Shown in pieces: positions 51,381 through 61,306 of a stretch of 64,000 nucleotides of DNA (its first letter is position 1; every line of letters begins with the position of its first letter). This DNA comes from Dysgonomonas sp. ZJ279 (GTDB lineage: Bacteria; Bacteroidota; Bacteroidia; Bacteroidales; Dysgonomonadaceae). The position numbers and the translations under genes are program-made. The stretch is taken from NCBI RefSeq assembly GCF_011039205.1, contig NZ_JAAKEL010000001.1, forward strand, positions 62,001 to 126,000, in the 5' to 3' direction. Below the pieces are notes generated by a model, which saw only the letters and a list, made by a program, of their open reading frames with translations, did no database searches and was not told the DNA's origin.

Positions 51381-53357
51381 ATGAAAGAGAAGCATAAAGT
51401 CCCGTTTGGTCCTATCGGGGTTATAATGGCCATTGGTATTGTTTTCGGAGATATAGGTACTTCTCCTTTATATGTAATGAGAGCTATAATAAACTCTCTT
51501 CCTGCCGGAGAATTGGCGCGTCCCGATTATATATTGGGAGCTGTCTCTTGTGTCATCTGGACCTTAACTATACAGACCACACTGAAATATGTTATTATCA
51601 CACTACGTGCCGATAATAAGGGTGAAGGTGGTATTTTATCCTTATATGCTCTTATCCGCCAAAGATATCGCTGGGCATATATTATTGCAGCGCTTGGTGC
51701 AGCCACTCTTCTTGCCGATGGTGTAATAACTCCCGCGATGACAGTCATGTCTGCCGTAGAAGGTTTGAATGTTATAGCACCCCATATTCCTGTAATTCCT
51801 GTAACTATTGCTATTGTATTAGGTGTTTTCCTCATACAGCCTTTTGGAACCGGCTCTCTTGGTCGATTCTTCGGTATCTTCATGGTTGGCTGGTTTACAA
51901 TGATGGCTGTGATGGGTATGAGTCAACTGGTTGGAGACCTTAGTGTTCTCAAAGCATTTAGTCCTTATTATGCTGTCAACTTTCTGATAGAGGTACCTCA
52001 GGCGATGATTATATTAGGTGCGATATTCCTTTGTACGACAGGGGCAGAGGCGCTTTATTCCGATTTAGGACATTGTGGCTTGAAAAATATACGTGTATCG
52101 TGGGTTTATGTGAAAGCTGCTCTCATTATAAATTATCTGGGGCAGGCTGCTTGGATTATTAATTCGCCGCAACTGGTAAGCCACGATATTAATCCGTTCT
52201 TTGCCATGATGCCCGAATGGTTTAGCTTTATAGGGGTGATGATGGCAACGCTAGCTGCTATTATAGCCAGTCAGGCTCTCATTAGTGGATCGTTCACCGT
52301 GATAAGTGAAGCTATTTCGCTCAATATATGGCCAAATGTCAAGATAAAATATCCGACTAAGATAAAGGGGCAGATGTACATCCCTTCTATCAATTATACA
52401 TTGATGATATTGTGTATACTTATCATTCTTATGCTCCAATCTTCTATGCACCTCGAAGCAGCGTACGGTTTGGCGATAACCCTGAGTATGCTCATGACAT
52501 CAATTCTTCTTTTCTTATATTTCATAAAAATGAAGAAGCCATTATGGTATAGTATTCCATTGACATTATTCTTTGTAATTATAGAATTAGGATTCTTCTT
52601 TGCCAACATGCAAAAGTTTGCTCACGGTGGTTTTGTACCTATCCTTATGGCGGGAACATTAGTCCTTATCATGTATTCATGGTATAATGGCAGAAGAATA
52701 AAACGTAGTTATACAATCTACGATCAGGTAGACGATCACTATATCAACCAGATTGTAAAAATGAGTGAGGATACGACGATTCCTAAGGCAGCCACTCACC
52801 TTGTTTATATCGTTAAAGCAAATAAGAAAAACTTTTTAGAAAGTAAAATAGCATATTCTTTGTTCAAAAGAACACCTAAACGTGCTGACACCTATTGGTT
52901 TGTTCGTCTGAGAAGGACGGATCAGCCATACGAGTTCAGTTATGAAACAACAGTCTTTGTACCCGGTAAAATATTCCGTGTCGATATTCATGCCGGATTT
53001 AAATTAGGCATCCATACAGATAAATATCTTACACTGATAACAAACGAATTGGAGAAAAACGGTATAGTCGATCTCTCATCCCGTTATCCTTCTTTGCAAG
53101 ATGCCGACGATAAGAGAGGCGATTTTAAATTTATGGTTGTAGACCGTATATTTAGGAATGTGCATATGAATCCTTCGCGTCAGATAATATTCGGTTGCTA
53201 TAACTTGGTGAAACGATTGACCACATCGGATACTCAAATGTATGACATAGATCCATCACTGGCAGTTGTAGAGACTGTGCCATTGAAAGAAAGTGATCAT
53301 ACCGAAGAGCAATTGAGAGAATTGCTGGAGCAATCAAAGTCTGAGGCCGTCGAGTAA
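51381..53357 (+). CDS. kup: Kup potassium uptake protein
   Basis: A 658-residue H+/K+ symporter of the KUP/HAK/KT family. About 12 helices occupy residues 10-440, starting with GVIMAIGIVFGDIGTSPLYV, the signature GDIGTSPLY, followed by NKGEGGILSLYALIRQRYRW and ATLLADGVITPAMTVMSAVE, and a cytoplasmic C-terminal domain of about 200 residues. All standard motifs are present. Low-affinity K+ uptake at acidic or hyperosmotic conditions is the family role. Its stop region overlaps the convergent M20 peptidase gene by 24 bases. Single-gene unit with a consensus promoter. Confidence 0.97.
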   Translation: MKEKHKVPFGPIGVIMAIGIVFGDIGTSPLYVMRAIINSLPAGELARPDYILGAVSCVIWTLTIQTTLKYVIITLRADNKGEGGILSLYALIRQRYRWAYIIAALGAATLLADGVITPAMTVMSAVEGLNVIAPHIPVIPVTIAIVLGVFLIQPFGTGSLGRFFGIFMVGWFTMMAVMGMSQLVGDLSVLKAFSPYYAVNFLIEVPQAMIILGAIFLCTTGAEALYSDLGHCGLKNIRVSWVYVKAALIINYLGQAAWIINSPQLVSHDINPFFAMMPEWFSFIGVMMATLAAIIASQALISGSFTVISEAISLNIWPNVKIKYPTKIKGQMYIPSINYTLMILCILIILMLQSSMHLEAAYGLAITLSMLMTSILLFLYFIKMKKPLWYSIPLTLFFVIIELGFFFANMQKFAHGGFVPILMAGTLVLIMYSWYNGRRIKRSYTIYDQVDDHYINQIVKMSEDTTIPKAATHLVYIVKANKKNFLESKIAYSLFKRTPKRADTYWFVRLRRTDQPYEFSYETTVFVPGKIFRVDIHAGFKLGIHTDKYLTLITNELEKNGIVDLSSRYPSLQDADDKRGDFKFMVVDRIFRNVHMNPSRQIIFGCYNLVKRLTTSDTQMYDIDPSLAVVETVPLKESDHTEEQLRELLEQSKSEAVE

Positions 53358-54401
53358 TTTAACGTAAAGTTCGATTGCTTCTCTAATTTCACTAAGCAGG
53401 ATGTATTCGTCGGCTGTATGAGAACGTGCCGAATCTCCGGGTCCTATCTTTACAGTAGGGAAAGGCATCAAAGCCTGATCCGACAATGTAGGAGAGCCGT
53501 AAGGTTCTTTACCTATCATGATAGCTCGTTGTACAAAAGGGTTTTCGATTGCTATATTCGAAGAGTTTAGTCTGAATGATCGAGGTTTTATCTCGCTGGT
53601 AGTATGCTCGTCGATCAATTTGAAGAGTTCTTCATTGCTATATAATTCATTGCTGCGGACATCTACTACAAAATCGCATTTGTCGGGAACTACATTGTGC
53701 TGTGTGCCTGAATTTATCATTGTAACGGTCATTTTCACAGGACCCAATAAATCACTTTCGTTTGCAAATCGGTAATCTCTGAACCATTCAATGTCTTGTA
53801 ATGCTTTGTATATGGCATTATCTCCCTCGTTGCGGGCTGCATGTCCTGATTTTCCGTAAGAGGTGCAATCTATAACCATGAGTCCTTTTTCTGCCACAGC
53901 AGGATGCATACCTGTCGGCTCACCTACAATGCCGAACTCGATTGCTGGCAGTTCTGAAATGATAGACTCTACACCGCCTTTACCTGATACTTCTTCTTCG
54001 CATGAAGCGAGGAAAATGAGATTGTAGCTCTGAACTTTATTTGTAAGTATGAAGAATGCATGCAAAAGCGACACTACGCTAGCTCCGGCATCGTTACTGC
54101 CTAAACCGAATAGAATATCATCATCGACTACCGAATCGAAAGGGTCTTTTGTCCATGCACTGACAGGTTTCACCGTATCGATGTGCGAATTGAGTAAGAT
54201 TGTTGGGTTCGATGAATCGAAGTCCTTATTTTGTATCCATAGATTATTGCCTTTACGCTTGGGTTCGAAACCCATATTTTTCATGTAGGTTTCTATGTAA
54301 TTTGCTAAATTATCTTCCTCCCTGCTGAAAGAAGGTGTTTGTATCATCGTTTTTAATAAATCGATAGCATTGTAATATAGCGCGTCAATATCTTGCTCCA
54401 T
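53334..54401 (-). CDS. argE: M20-family deacylase, probable ArgE-type acylornithine deacetylase
   Basis: A 355-residue zinc peptidase-fold deacylase (ArgE/DapE/CPG2). Visible are TILLNSHIDTVKPVSAWTKD (first zinc His-x-Asp), FGLGSNDAGASVVSLLHAFF, the catalytic LIFLASCEEEVSGKGGVES (EE pair) and the dimerisation-domain segment YGKSGHAARNEGDNAIYKAL. Removal of the N-acetyl or, in Bacteroides-type pathways, N-succinyl group from ornithine precursors is the likely role; no other arginine gene is in the window, so specificity is inferred. Converges on kup with a 24-base overlap; 10 bases after the DUF1801 gene. Confidence 0.85.
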   Translation of the reverse strand: MEQDIDALYYNAIDLLKTMIQTPSFSREEDNLANYIETYMKNMGFEPKRKGNNLWIQNKDFDSSNPTILLNSHIDTVKPVSAWTKDPFDSVVDDDILFGLGSNDAGASVVSLLHAFFILTNKVQSYNLIFLASCEEEVSGKGGVESIISELPAIEFGIVGEPTGMHPAVAEKGLMVIDCTSYGKSGHAARNEGDNAIYKALQDIEWFRDYRFANESDLLGPVKMTVTMINSGTQHNVVPDKCDFVVDVRSNELYSNEELFKLIDEHTTSEIKPRSFRLNSSNIAIENPFVQRAIMIGKEPYGSPTLSDQALMPFPTVKIGPGDSARSHTADEYILLSEIREAIELYVKLLDGLRL

Positions 54402-54411
54402 AATGGGTTGA

Positions 54412-54780
54412 TTATTTAATTTTTATTCTTCCGCTTTTGTATAAGTCCAAAGCATCATTTAATATAAGTTCGATTGTTTCGATCGGTAAATCTTCACTTG
54501 GATCGATCCTCAATATCTTCATACGAGAGCGATTTCCTTGCTCCAATTCAGGATGGCTAAGAAGTTTACCTTCAACCATCAGGATATATGGTTCGTTGGT
54601 TTTCTTATCAGTCCATAAAAAACAAAACATCTTTTTCTTATAACAAAAACAAGGCATCTCATATTTTACAGTCTCCGACACATTCTCATCTAAGTTCAGA
54701 ATAATACTGCGTAAAGCAAATAAACAACTTTTTTGAGGTTCTACCTGACTCAGATAATAATTTGAAAGTATATCTATCAT
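54412..54780 (-). CDS. DUF1801-like small protein
   Basis: A 122-residue protein resembling the DUF1801/YdhG-like family: VSETVKYEMPCFCYKKKMFC, FLWTDKKTNEPYILMVEGKL and SRMKILRIDPSEDLPIETIE. The family is of unknown function; some members have been linked to iron delivery, which is not established here. It is soluble, with no signal peptide. It lies 89 bases after ispD and 10 bases before the M20 peptidase gene on the same strand, suggesting co-transcription with the latter. Confidence 0.75.
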   Translation of the reverse strand: MIDILSNYYLSQVEPQKSCLFALRSIILNLDENVSETVKYEMPCFCYKKKMFCFLWTDKKTNEPYILMVEGKLLSHPELEQGNRSRMKILRIDPSEDLPIETIELILNDALDLYKSGRIKIK

Positions 54781-54869
54781 TGCTTATCTCTTTTATTCCA
54801 AAAATCCTCATCGAAATTACTTCGAATTGTCACTTTCTTCATTCTTGTATAATCCTTTATAAAATATTT

Positions 54870-55544
54870 TCAGAGGGACGAATTAACGATAAACTCTCCT
54901 ATTTTCAAATCCAAGGGTGTCGTTACTTTTATATTTGTTGTTTCCCCCCTTACCAGATGTATATTTATGCCGATTGCCTCCACTACCGATGCGTCGTCGG
55001 TGAAAGTTTCTGTATAATCGGTCTGATATGCTTTTTTAAGTATCTCGACCGAAAAGACTTGAGGCGTTTGTACTAATCTGATCTTAGAGCGATCTATAAT
55101 TTTGCTTCTTTCAGCGCCTGTCATTTCACGTAGGCTGTCGGTCGAATCGATAACAGGTATTGCAGCCTGATATTGTTGGGCAGCATCGAAACATCTGGCA
55201 ATCATCTCTTTCGATCCGAAAGGTCTTACACCATCCTGCACTCCGACTAAGCCTTCGTTGATAAATGCCAGTCCGTTTTTTACAGAATGAAATCGTGTTT
55301 CGCCACCTGTGGCTATTTGATGAGCAATGTTGAATTTGTATTTTCGACACAACTCTTTCCAATAATCCTGATGTGACTCGGGCAATACAAGCACTATATT
55401 TATGTGCTTATCATACTCATAGAATGCATTGATTGTATGCATCAGAATGGGTTTACCACCTATCGGAATAAATTGCTTCGGAAGATCGGCACCCATACGA
55501 AGCCCCTTTCCTCCGGCGACAATAATAATGTTTTTTTGATTCAT
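54870..55544 (-). CDS. ispD: IspD, MEP cytidylyltransferase
   Basis: A 224-residue 2-C-methyl-D-erythritol 4-phosphate cytidylyltransferase, third step of the MEP isoprenoid pathway. The CTP-binding start IIVAGGKGLRMGADLPKQFI, the segment ATGGETRFHSVKNGL, VGVQDGVRPFGSKEMI and QTPQVFSVEILKKAY with TFTDDASVVEA are all present. Length is normal. Its start overlaps the xseB stop by 4 bases, implying translational coupling with exonuclease VII genes, an arrangement of convenience rather than of pathway. Confidence 0.96.
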   Translation of the reverse strand: MNQKNIIIVAGGKGLRMGADLPKQFIPIGGKPILMHTINAFYEYDKHINIVLVLPESHQDYWKELCRKYKFNIAHQIATGGETRFHSVKNGLAFINEGLVGVQDGVRPFGSKEMIARCFDAAQQYQAAIPVIDSTDSLREMTGAERSKIIDRSKIRLVQTPQVFSVEILKKAYQTDYTETFTDDASVVEAIGINIHLVRGETTNIKVTTPLDLKIGEFIVNSSL

Positions 55545-55738
55545 TCTATCTTGTCTAATATCTTTTGTATCTCATCATTTGTTTTGTGTAATTTATCTTT
55601 GCAGAATTTGATAAGGGTAGCTGCTTTCTTTACCTCTTCGAGTAATACATCTACATCCAGTTCTTCATTCTCTACACGAGACATGATGTCTTGAAGCTCT
55701 TGCATTGCTTCGCCATATGATTGTTCTTTTTTTGCCAT
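55541..55738 (-). CDS. xseB: XseB, exonuclease VII small subunit
   Basis: A 65-residue helical subunit: SYGEAMQELQDIMSRVENEE, then LDVDVLLEEVKKAATLIKFC and KDKLHKTNDEIQKILDKIE. This is the standard XseB length and two-helix pattern. Several copies bind each XseA to form exonuclease VII, a single-strand-specific nuclease. It shares its first base with the last base of xseA and overlaps ispD by 4 bases. Confidence 0.95.
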   Translation of the reverse strand: MAKKEQSYGEAMQELQDIMSRVENEELDVDVLLEEVKKAATLIKFCKDKLHKTNDEIQKILDKIE

Positions 55739-57045
55739 TATATTTTTTTTATGATGGATTCTACTTGTCCTTTAGCAAACACAGTTGTTATCGTATCTCC
55801 TTTTTCCAAGCTATCTGTATGTTTTACTATCTTGCCGTTTTTCATAGTTAAAGTATAGCCTTTCTTTAGGATAGTTTCGGGAGATATAAGATTGAGATGT
55901 TTCTCGAATGTCTCCAGCCTTGTTTCATTGCCCTTTATTGCTTGGTGCATATTTCTTGACAGAGAGTTTCCTAATAAAGAAAATGTATTTTGCTCATTCC
56001 TTACTATTTTCTGAACCTCTTTCCGAAGTACCTCTTTTATCGAAAGCATTTTGTTCTGCTGTTCTTTGTGCCAGTTCTTCAAAAGGAAAGAGATATGTGC
56101 TTCAACAGTATTTAGTTGTAGCATGTTTTCTTGTAAATGTAGGGCGATAGTAGATGTAATACCAATTTGCAAACTGTCTAACTCCTCTGCAATTTCGCCC
56201 ATGTTATTAATCAAGAATTCAGCAACAGCAGTTGGAGTTTTAGCACGTGTATGTGCAACTATGTCTAGAACTGTTTCGTCACGTTCATGCCCTATTCCCG
56301 TTATTATAGGAAGAGGGAATTGTGCGCAACTTGCAGCCAAAAGGTATGAATCAAAACAGCTTAGTTCGGAAGTTGCCCCTCCACCACGGATAATCACTAC
56401 AGCATCGAAACAATCCTGATATTCATAAATTTTTTCCAATGCTGAGATTATAGAATCTTCTGCCCTGTCTCCTTGCATAATAGCAGGGAATAGCTTGGTA
56501 TAGAACGCAAACCCGAAAGGGTTATTCTCTAATTGATTACAAAAGTCCTCATAGCCTGCGGCAGTGGGAGATGAGATTATAGCAATTCTGTTTGTCGGAA
56601 GAGGTAATTCCAGTTCTTTATTAAGATCGATAACGCCGTCTTCTTGAAGTTGCTTTATAATTGCCGCGCGATTAATAGCCTGATCGCCGAGTGTATACGT
56701 CGGGTCTATATCGTGAACTGTAAGGCTGAACCCATATAGCTCATGAAATTCGATACTGACCTTTACCAATACTTTTAATCCTGAAGCAAAAGGCTGATTG
56801 GTCGCATTTTCAAAATACGCTTTCAGTATAAAGAACGTATTAGCCCATATCATTGCGCGGGCTTTCGCTACAATGGATTTGCCTAAAGTATCCTTTTCTA
56901 TAAATTCAAGATAACAATGCCCATTTTGATTAGCACGTACATCGCTCATCTCTGCTCTTATCCAGAACATCTCAGGGAGGCTGTCATGTATGACGCCCCT
57001 TATCAGACGATTCAGTTCATGTAGGGAGATGGCTGTATTATCCAT
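55738..57045 (-). CDS. xseA: XseA, exonuclease VII large subunit
   Basis: A 435-residue catalytic subunit that degrades single-stranded DNA to oligonucleotides. Residues 1-105 are the OB-fold (LRGVIHDSLPEMFWIRAEMS) region; the nuclease domain contains RIAIISSPTAAGYEDFCNQL, VVIIRGGGATSELSCFDSYL and the conserved PIITGIGHERDETVLDIVAH with catalytic His/Asp, then ARAKTPTAVAEFL. The C-terminus (KKGYTLTMKNGKIV) binds XseB. It lies 3 bases after the S8 protease gene stop and shares one base with xseB. Confidence 0.96.
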   Translation of the reverse strand: MDNTAISLHELNRLIRGVIHDSLPEMFWIRAEMSDVRANQNGHCYLEFIEKDTLGKSIVAKARAMIWANTFFILKAYFENATNQPFASGLKVLVKVSIEFHELYGFSLTVHDIDPTYTLGDQAINRAAIIKQLQEDGVIDLNKELELPLPTNRIAIISSPTAAGYEDFCNQLENNPFGFAFYTKLFPAIMQGDRAEDSIISALEKIYEYQDCFDAVVIIRGGGATSELSCFDSYLLAASCAQFPLPIITGIGHERDETVLDIVAHTRAKTPTAVAEFLINNMGEIAEELDSLQIGITSTIALHLQENMLQLNTVEAHISFLLKNWHKEQQNKMLSIKEVLRKEVQKIVRNEQNTFSLLGNSLSRNMHQAIKGNETRLETFEKHLNLISPETILKKGYTLTMKNGKIVKHTDSLEKGDTITTVFAKGQVESIIKKI

Positions 57046-57048
57046 TAT

Positions 57049-58464
57049 TTATTTCTTTTTCTTTTTGGTCATTTCTTTAGCTAATTGCATTGCTTTTCCC
57101 ATATCGGGTAAGCCATAGCCATACGTGTCGTCCGGAGATTCATATTTATTACCTGCTTCTCTGATAACATGGAGCAATTGTCTGTTGGTCAATTTAGGAT
57201 AAGCCTGCCATAAGCATGCTGCTAATCCGCACATAACAGGAGATGAGAAAGAGGTTCCATTTTTAAGTGTCTCATAGCCATTATCCCCTATAACTGCTGT
57301 TCGTGAGCCAAGAGCCACAACATCGGGTTTGGTTCGTAGGTCGGCCGTTAGTCCACGGGAGCTAAAACCTGCAATGATAGAGTCTTGTTGAATAGCCCCA
57401 ACCGTTAATACCAGATTTGCGTCTGATGGAGGGGTTATTTTTCTCCATTCAGAGTTTCCCGAATTACCGGCACTCACGACAACAAACATTCCTTTTCTAA
57501 CTGCCATGTCAGCGCCTCTGGTTATTAATGCAGTCTTGCCATCTAGGTCTGAATGCTCGAAGCTTTTTGCAGGAGTATCGAAATGGTTATATCCTAGGGA
57601 TGTATTTACAACATCGACACCTATACTGTCGGCATATTCTATAGCTGTTACCCAATAATCTTCTTCTATGGGGAATTCGCTGCGAGAGTCTTCCGACCCC
57701 AATAATATATAATTAGCCTCGGGCGCTGTCCCTACAAAAGTATGCGGTTTGTTAGTCGCCATAGCTGATAAAACATTCAGTCCGTGTTGACTGGCATTAT
57801 GAAATATATTCTCTCTGCCACGCACAAATCCTTTAGAGTCTTGTATGTTGATATTGTCCAGCAAGCTTATTCGTAGAAGGTTGTTATATCCGGCATCAAT
57901 TACCGCAATATCAATACCTCCTCCTTTAAATCCGGCTTCGTGCAGTAATTGCCCGTTTTGTATTCTGATGTTTTTTTCGGCAAAACCATAATAATCTCTA
58001 TAAACAGGAGGTTCTATTCTATCTTCGGGTAGTGGTACTATGACCATTATATGCATCATTGTATCGCTTTCACTTTTGGGTGTTTCCGTTACTTTTTTTC
58101 CTTTCCATACAAACCTTGCATCTGCAACAAAAGGTAAAGCTTTGAGCGTTTCTACCATGCTACTGTCTCCGCAGTGAACACTTACCGAATTGAGCCACTT
58201 ACTTTTGGCTACAATAATTCCACCTGTGTTTTCAATGGATTTTATGTAGTCTTCCGAAATTGGAATATCTGTTTTTTCTATCTTTATATTTTGTTTTTCT
58301 CTTCTTTCAATAGCTTTTTTTGAAAGAAACTCCTCCGGCTTATTCAAGGAATATTCCGTTGTTCCCTTGTCTTTTAGAGTTAGTCTGAATTGATAATCAT
58401 AATCCTGTGCTACCAATACGCATGTAAGTAAAAAGGAGACTAATAATAATGTGGTTCTTCTCAT
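57049..58464 (-). CDS. Exported subtilisin-family (S8) serine protease
   Basis: A 471-residue secreted protease. The signal peptide is MRRTTLLLVSFLLTCVLVAQ. Residues about 20-130 form a prodomain-like region with LSKKAIERREKQNIKIEKTD, a start shared by many Bacteroidota S8 proteases. The catalytic triad is visible: D190 in AVIDAGYNN, H227 in SQHGLNVLSAM and S405 in GTSFSSPVMCGLAACLWQA; the oxyanion Asn region is VVSAGNSGNSEW. The C-terminus is basic (KEMTKKKKK) with no sorting domain, so it probably stays periplasmic or is released. It begins the S8-xseA-xseB-ispD run; a promoter element lies just upstream. Confidence 0.94.
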   Translation of the reverse strand: MRRTTLLLVSFLLTCVLVAQDYDYQFRLTLKDKGTTEYSLNKPEEFLSKKAIERREKQNIKIEKTDIPISEDYIKSIENTGGIIVAKSKWLNSVSVHCGDSSMVETLKALPFVADARFVWKGKKVTETPKSESDTMMHIMVIVPLPEDRIEPPVYRDYYGFAEKNIRIQNGQLLHEAGFKGGGIDIAVIDAGYNNLLRISLLDNINIQDSKGFVRGRENIFHNASQHGLNVLSAMATNKPHTFVGTAPEANYILLGSEDSRSEFPIEEDYWVTAIEYADSIGVDVVNTSLGYNHFDTPAKSFEHSDLDGKTALITRGADMAVRKGMFVVVSAGNSGNSEWRKITPPSDANLVLTVGAIQQDSIIAGFSSRGLTADLRTKPDVVALGSRTAVIGDNGYETLKNGTSFSSPVMCGLAACLWQAYPKLTNRQLLHVIREAGNKYESPDDTYGYGLPDMGKAMQLAKEMTKKKKK

Positions 58465-58482
58465 GTTTCTTCGTGTTTACTG

Positions 58483-58490
58483 CAAAAGTA
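58483..58490 (-). promoter_or_regulatory. -7 promoter element of the S8-xseAB-ispD run
   Basis: The minus strand reads TACTTTTG, a full TAnnTTTG match 19 bases before the protease start. No -33 box recognised. Confidence 0.6.
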
Positions 58491-58684
58491 AAGATAATAG
58501 TTTAAATGTAGAATCTGGTTCTGATATTTTATAAATCACGGTTCTTTTAATTCTTTCAAGCCATAATGTTCGGTTTCCTAAAAACTACAAAAGACTTTTA
58601 ATAACAAAATAATTATAACTAACTTGCACCCGTTTTGTAAAAACACGATTTTGAAACAATATTCAGCTATCAAATAGACCATTA

Positions 58685-60514
58685 ATGAACGATTTTATCA
58701 AACTGATAAGGCGCTTTATACCGCCATATAAAAAACAAGTAATACTTAATATTTTCTTCAATATATTAAGTGCTGTGTTAAACGTATTTTCCTTTACACT
58801 TATCATCCCCATACTACAGATATTGTTTGGTATGGATATACAGAAATATGAATACATGCCGGTAGACTGGGATAACCTATTCAATTTCCATATATTAAAG
58901 AACAACTTTTACTGGTTTTTGACCGATTTCATGCAAAAATATGAAGGGGCGACCGTGCTTGTTCTTCTTGGAGCATTTCTTGTATTAACTACCGGATTGA
59001 GAACACTTACTACTTACTTTAGCGGATATTTCATTGTAGCAGTGAGAACCGGAGTTGTGAGAGATATACGTAAGCAGATAAATGATAAAATACTTTCTTT
59101 GCCACTTGGCTTTTTCTCTAATGAGAGAAAAGGAGATATTATGGCACGTATGACGGGAGATGTGGGCGAAGTAGAAAACTCTGTAATGAGTTCGCTCGAG
59201 ATGGTTAGTAAGAACCCTATTCTCATCATAATAAACTTAGTAACTATGTTTATTATCAGTTGGGAGCTGACATTGTTTGTATTGGTATTATTACCTATTG
59301 CCGGTTATATTATGGGTAAAGTAGGTAAGAGTTTGAAGCGAAAGTCGGTAGAGGCTCAGAATCTATGGGGGGGCTTAATGTCTCAGATCGAAGAAACATT
59401 AAGCGGATTGCGGATAATAAAAGCATTTAATGCAGAAGATAAGATGACCCAGCGTTTCGATAAGGTCAGCAATACTTTCAGAGATATGTCGAACCGTATT
59501 GCTCGCCGTCAGATGATGGCACATCCGATGAGTGAATTGTTGGGAACTCTGACGATTGCAATTGTCTTATGGTATGGCGGATCGCTTATATTGGGACAAA
59601 GAAGTGCAATAGACGCTCCGACATTTATTTTTTACATCTCTATTTTTTATCTGATTATCAATCCTGCAAAAGATCTATCGAGATCGGTATACGCTATTCA
59701 GAAAGGTTTAGCCTCGGTAGAACGTATCGACATGATTCTAAAGGCTGATAATAACATAAAAGATCCAGCCAATCCCAAACCAATTCCTTTTGAAAGAGAA
59801 ATAACATACAGAAATATAAAATTTAAATACGAAACAAGCTGGGTGATTAATAATGTGAGCATAACGATTCCTAAAGGAAAAACAATTGCTCTTGTTGGTC
59901 AGTCCGGTTCTGGAAAATCTACAATGGCCGACTTGTTACCTCGTTTCTACGATGTGAACGAAGGGGGTATCTATATTGATGATGTAAATATCAAAGATGC
60001 CTCGTTACACGATTTGAGAGGATTGATGGGCAATGTAAATCAAGAGGCTATCTTATTTAATGATACATTCTTCAATAATATATCTTTCGGAGTGGAGAAT
60101 GCTACTCTCGAACAGGTAATTGAGGCTGCTAAAATAGCTAATGCCCACGACTTCATTATATCCACAGAAAATGGTTACGATACAAATATAGGTGATCGTG
60201 GTGGGAAGATGTCAGGCGGGCAACGTCAGCGTATTAGTATAGCTCGTGCTATATTGAAAAATCCTCAGATATTAATTCTTGACGAAGCTACATCTGCTTT
60301 AGATACCGAGTCGGAACGGCTGGTACAAGATGCATTGGAAAAACTGATGAAAAATCGTACAACGTTGGTTATTGCTCATCGTCTGTCTACAATTAAAAAT
60401 GCAGATGAGATATATGTAATGCATGAAGGAAAAGTTGTAGAACGCGGTCATCATACCGAGCTATTTGAACTAAACGGATATTATCGCAAGCTATGCGATA
60501 TGCAACAATTCTAA
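58685..60514 (+). CDS. ABC transporter, fused permease and ATPase (MsbA-like)
   Basis: A 609-residue half-transporter exporter: six-helix type 1 domain over about residues 15-335 and nucleotide-binding domain over 365-605. Walker A is GQSGSGKST near 408, the signature is MSGGQRQRISIARAIL near 510, Walker B is ILILDEATSALD near 532, and the switch His is in VIAHRLST. Lipid or lipid A flippases of the MsbA type and multidrug exporters share this layout; I cannot tell which from sequence alone. It lies 20 bases before trmB, so may be co-transcribed with trmB and mrp. Confidence 0.94.
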   Translation: MNDFIKLIRRFIPPYKKQVILNIFFNILSAVLNVFSFTLIIPILQILFGMDIQKYEYMPVDWDNLFNFHILKNNFYWFLTDFMQKYEGATVLVLLGAFLVLTTGLRTLTTYFSGYFIVAVRTGVVRDIRKQINDKILSLPLGFFSNERKGDIMARMTGDVGEVENSVMSSLEMVSKNPILIIINLVTMFIISWELTLFVLVLLPIAGYIMGKVGKSLKRKSVEAQNLWGGLMSQIEETLSGLRIIKAFNAEDKMTQRFDKVSNTFRDMSNRIARRQMMAHPMSELLGTLTIAIVLWYGGSLILGQRSAIDAPTFIFYISIFYLIINPAKDLSRSVYAIQKGLASVERIDMILKADNNIKDPANPKPIPFEREITYRNIKFKYETSWVINNVSITIPKGKTIALVGQSGSGKSTMADLLPRFYDVNEGGIYIDDVNIKDASLHDLRGLMGNVNQEAILFNDTFFNNISFGVENATLEQVIEAAKIANAHDFIISTENGYDTNIGDRGGKMSGGQRQRISIARAILKNPQILILDEATSALDTESERLVQDALEKLMKNRTTLVIAHRLSTIKNADEIYVMHEGKVVERGHHTELFELNGYYRKLCDMQQF

Positions 60515-60534
60515 ATCGACAATAAAACAAAGAT

Positions 60535-61296
60535 ATGGGTAAAAATAAGCTCGCTAAGTTTGCCAACATGGAGGAATATCCTCATGTATTTCAATATCCC
60601 TTTTCTGTTTTGCAGGAAAAAGGTTTTGAAATGAGGGGAAAATGGAATGAATTATTTTTCAAAAACGACAATCCCATTGTTCTTGAATTAGGCTGTGGCA
60701 AGGGAGAGTATAGTGTAGGTCTTGCAAAATTATTCCCCAATAAGAATTTTATAGGCATAGATATTAAGGGAGCCCGTATGTGGACAGGGGCAAAGCAATC
60801 CTTTCAGGAGAGTATGACTAATGTCGCTTTTCTTCGTACACACATAGAACTGATCAACAAGTTCTTTGGTGAAGGAGAGATCTCGGAAATCTGGATAACA
60901 TTTCCTGATCCGCAGATGAATAAAGTGAATAAGCGTATGACATCTACCCGTTTTATGAAATTATACCGCGAAATACTTATTCCAAATGGTATTATTCATC
61001 TGAAATCTGACAGTAACTTTATGTTTACCTATACTTGCGAGATGGTAAAAGAAAATAAGCTGCCTGTTCTGTTTCAGACAGATGATCTATACCATTCCGA
61101 TCTGGTGGATGAAATCCTTAAAATTCAGACGTTTTATGAACAACAATGGCTAGCTCGTGGTTTAAATATAAAATATATCAAGTTTGAATGTCAGGACAGG
61201 GATAACTGGATTGAACCCGAATTGGATATCGAAAAAGACAGTTACCGTAGTTTTGGTAGAAATAACACACAATCGCTAAAGGAAGCTAAGCAATAA
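60535..61296 (+). CDS. trmB: TrmB, tRNA (guanine-46-N7)-methyltransferase
   Basis: A 253-residue SAM-dependent enzyme that makes m7G46 in the variable loop of tRNAs. The SAM motif [37 protein letters not shown], and the catalytic-site [20 protein letters not shown] with the conserved [12 protein letters not shown] are visible. Length is in the normal range with a modest C-terminal extension ([18 protein letters not shown]). Middle gene of the ABC exporter-trmB-mrp run, 20 and 10 bases from its neighbours. Confidence 0.96.
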   Translation: MGKNKLAKFANMEEYPHVFQYPFSVLQEKGFEMRGKWNELFFKNDNPIVLELGCGKGEYSVGLAKLFPNKNFIGIDIKGARMWTGAKQSFQESMTNVAFLRTHIELINKFFGEGEISEIWITFPDPQMNKVNKRMTSTRFMKLYREILIPNGIIHLKSDSNFMFTYTCEMVKENKLPVLFQTDDLYHSDLVDEILKIQTFYEQQWLARGLNIKYIKFECQDRDNWIEPELDIEKDSYRSFGRNNTQSLKEAKQ

Positions 61297-61306
61297 ATAA
61301 TTAGAA

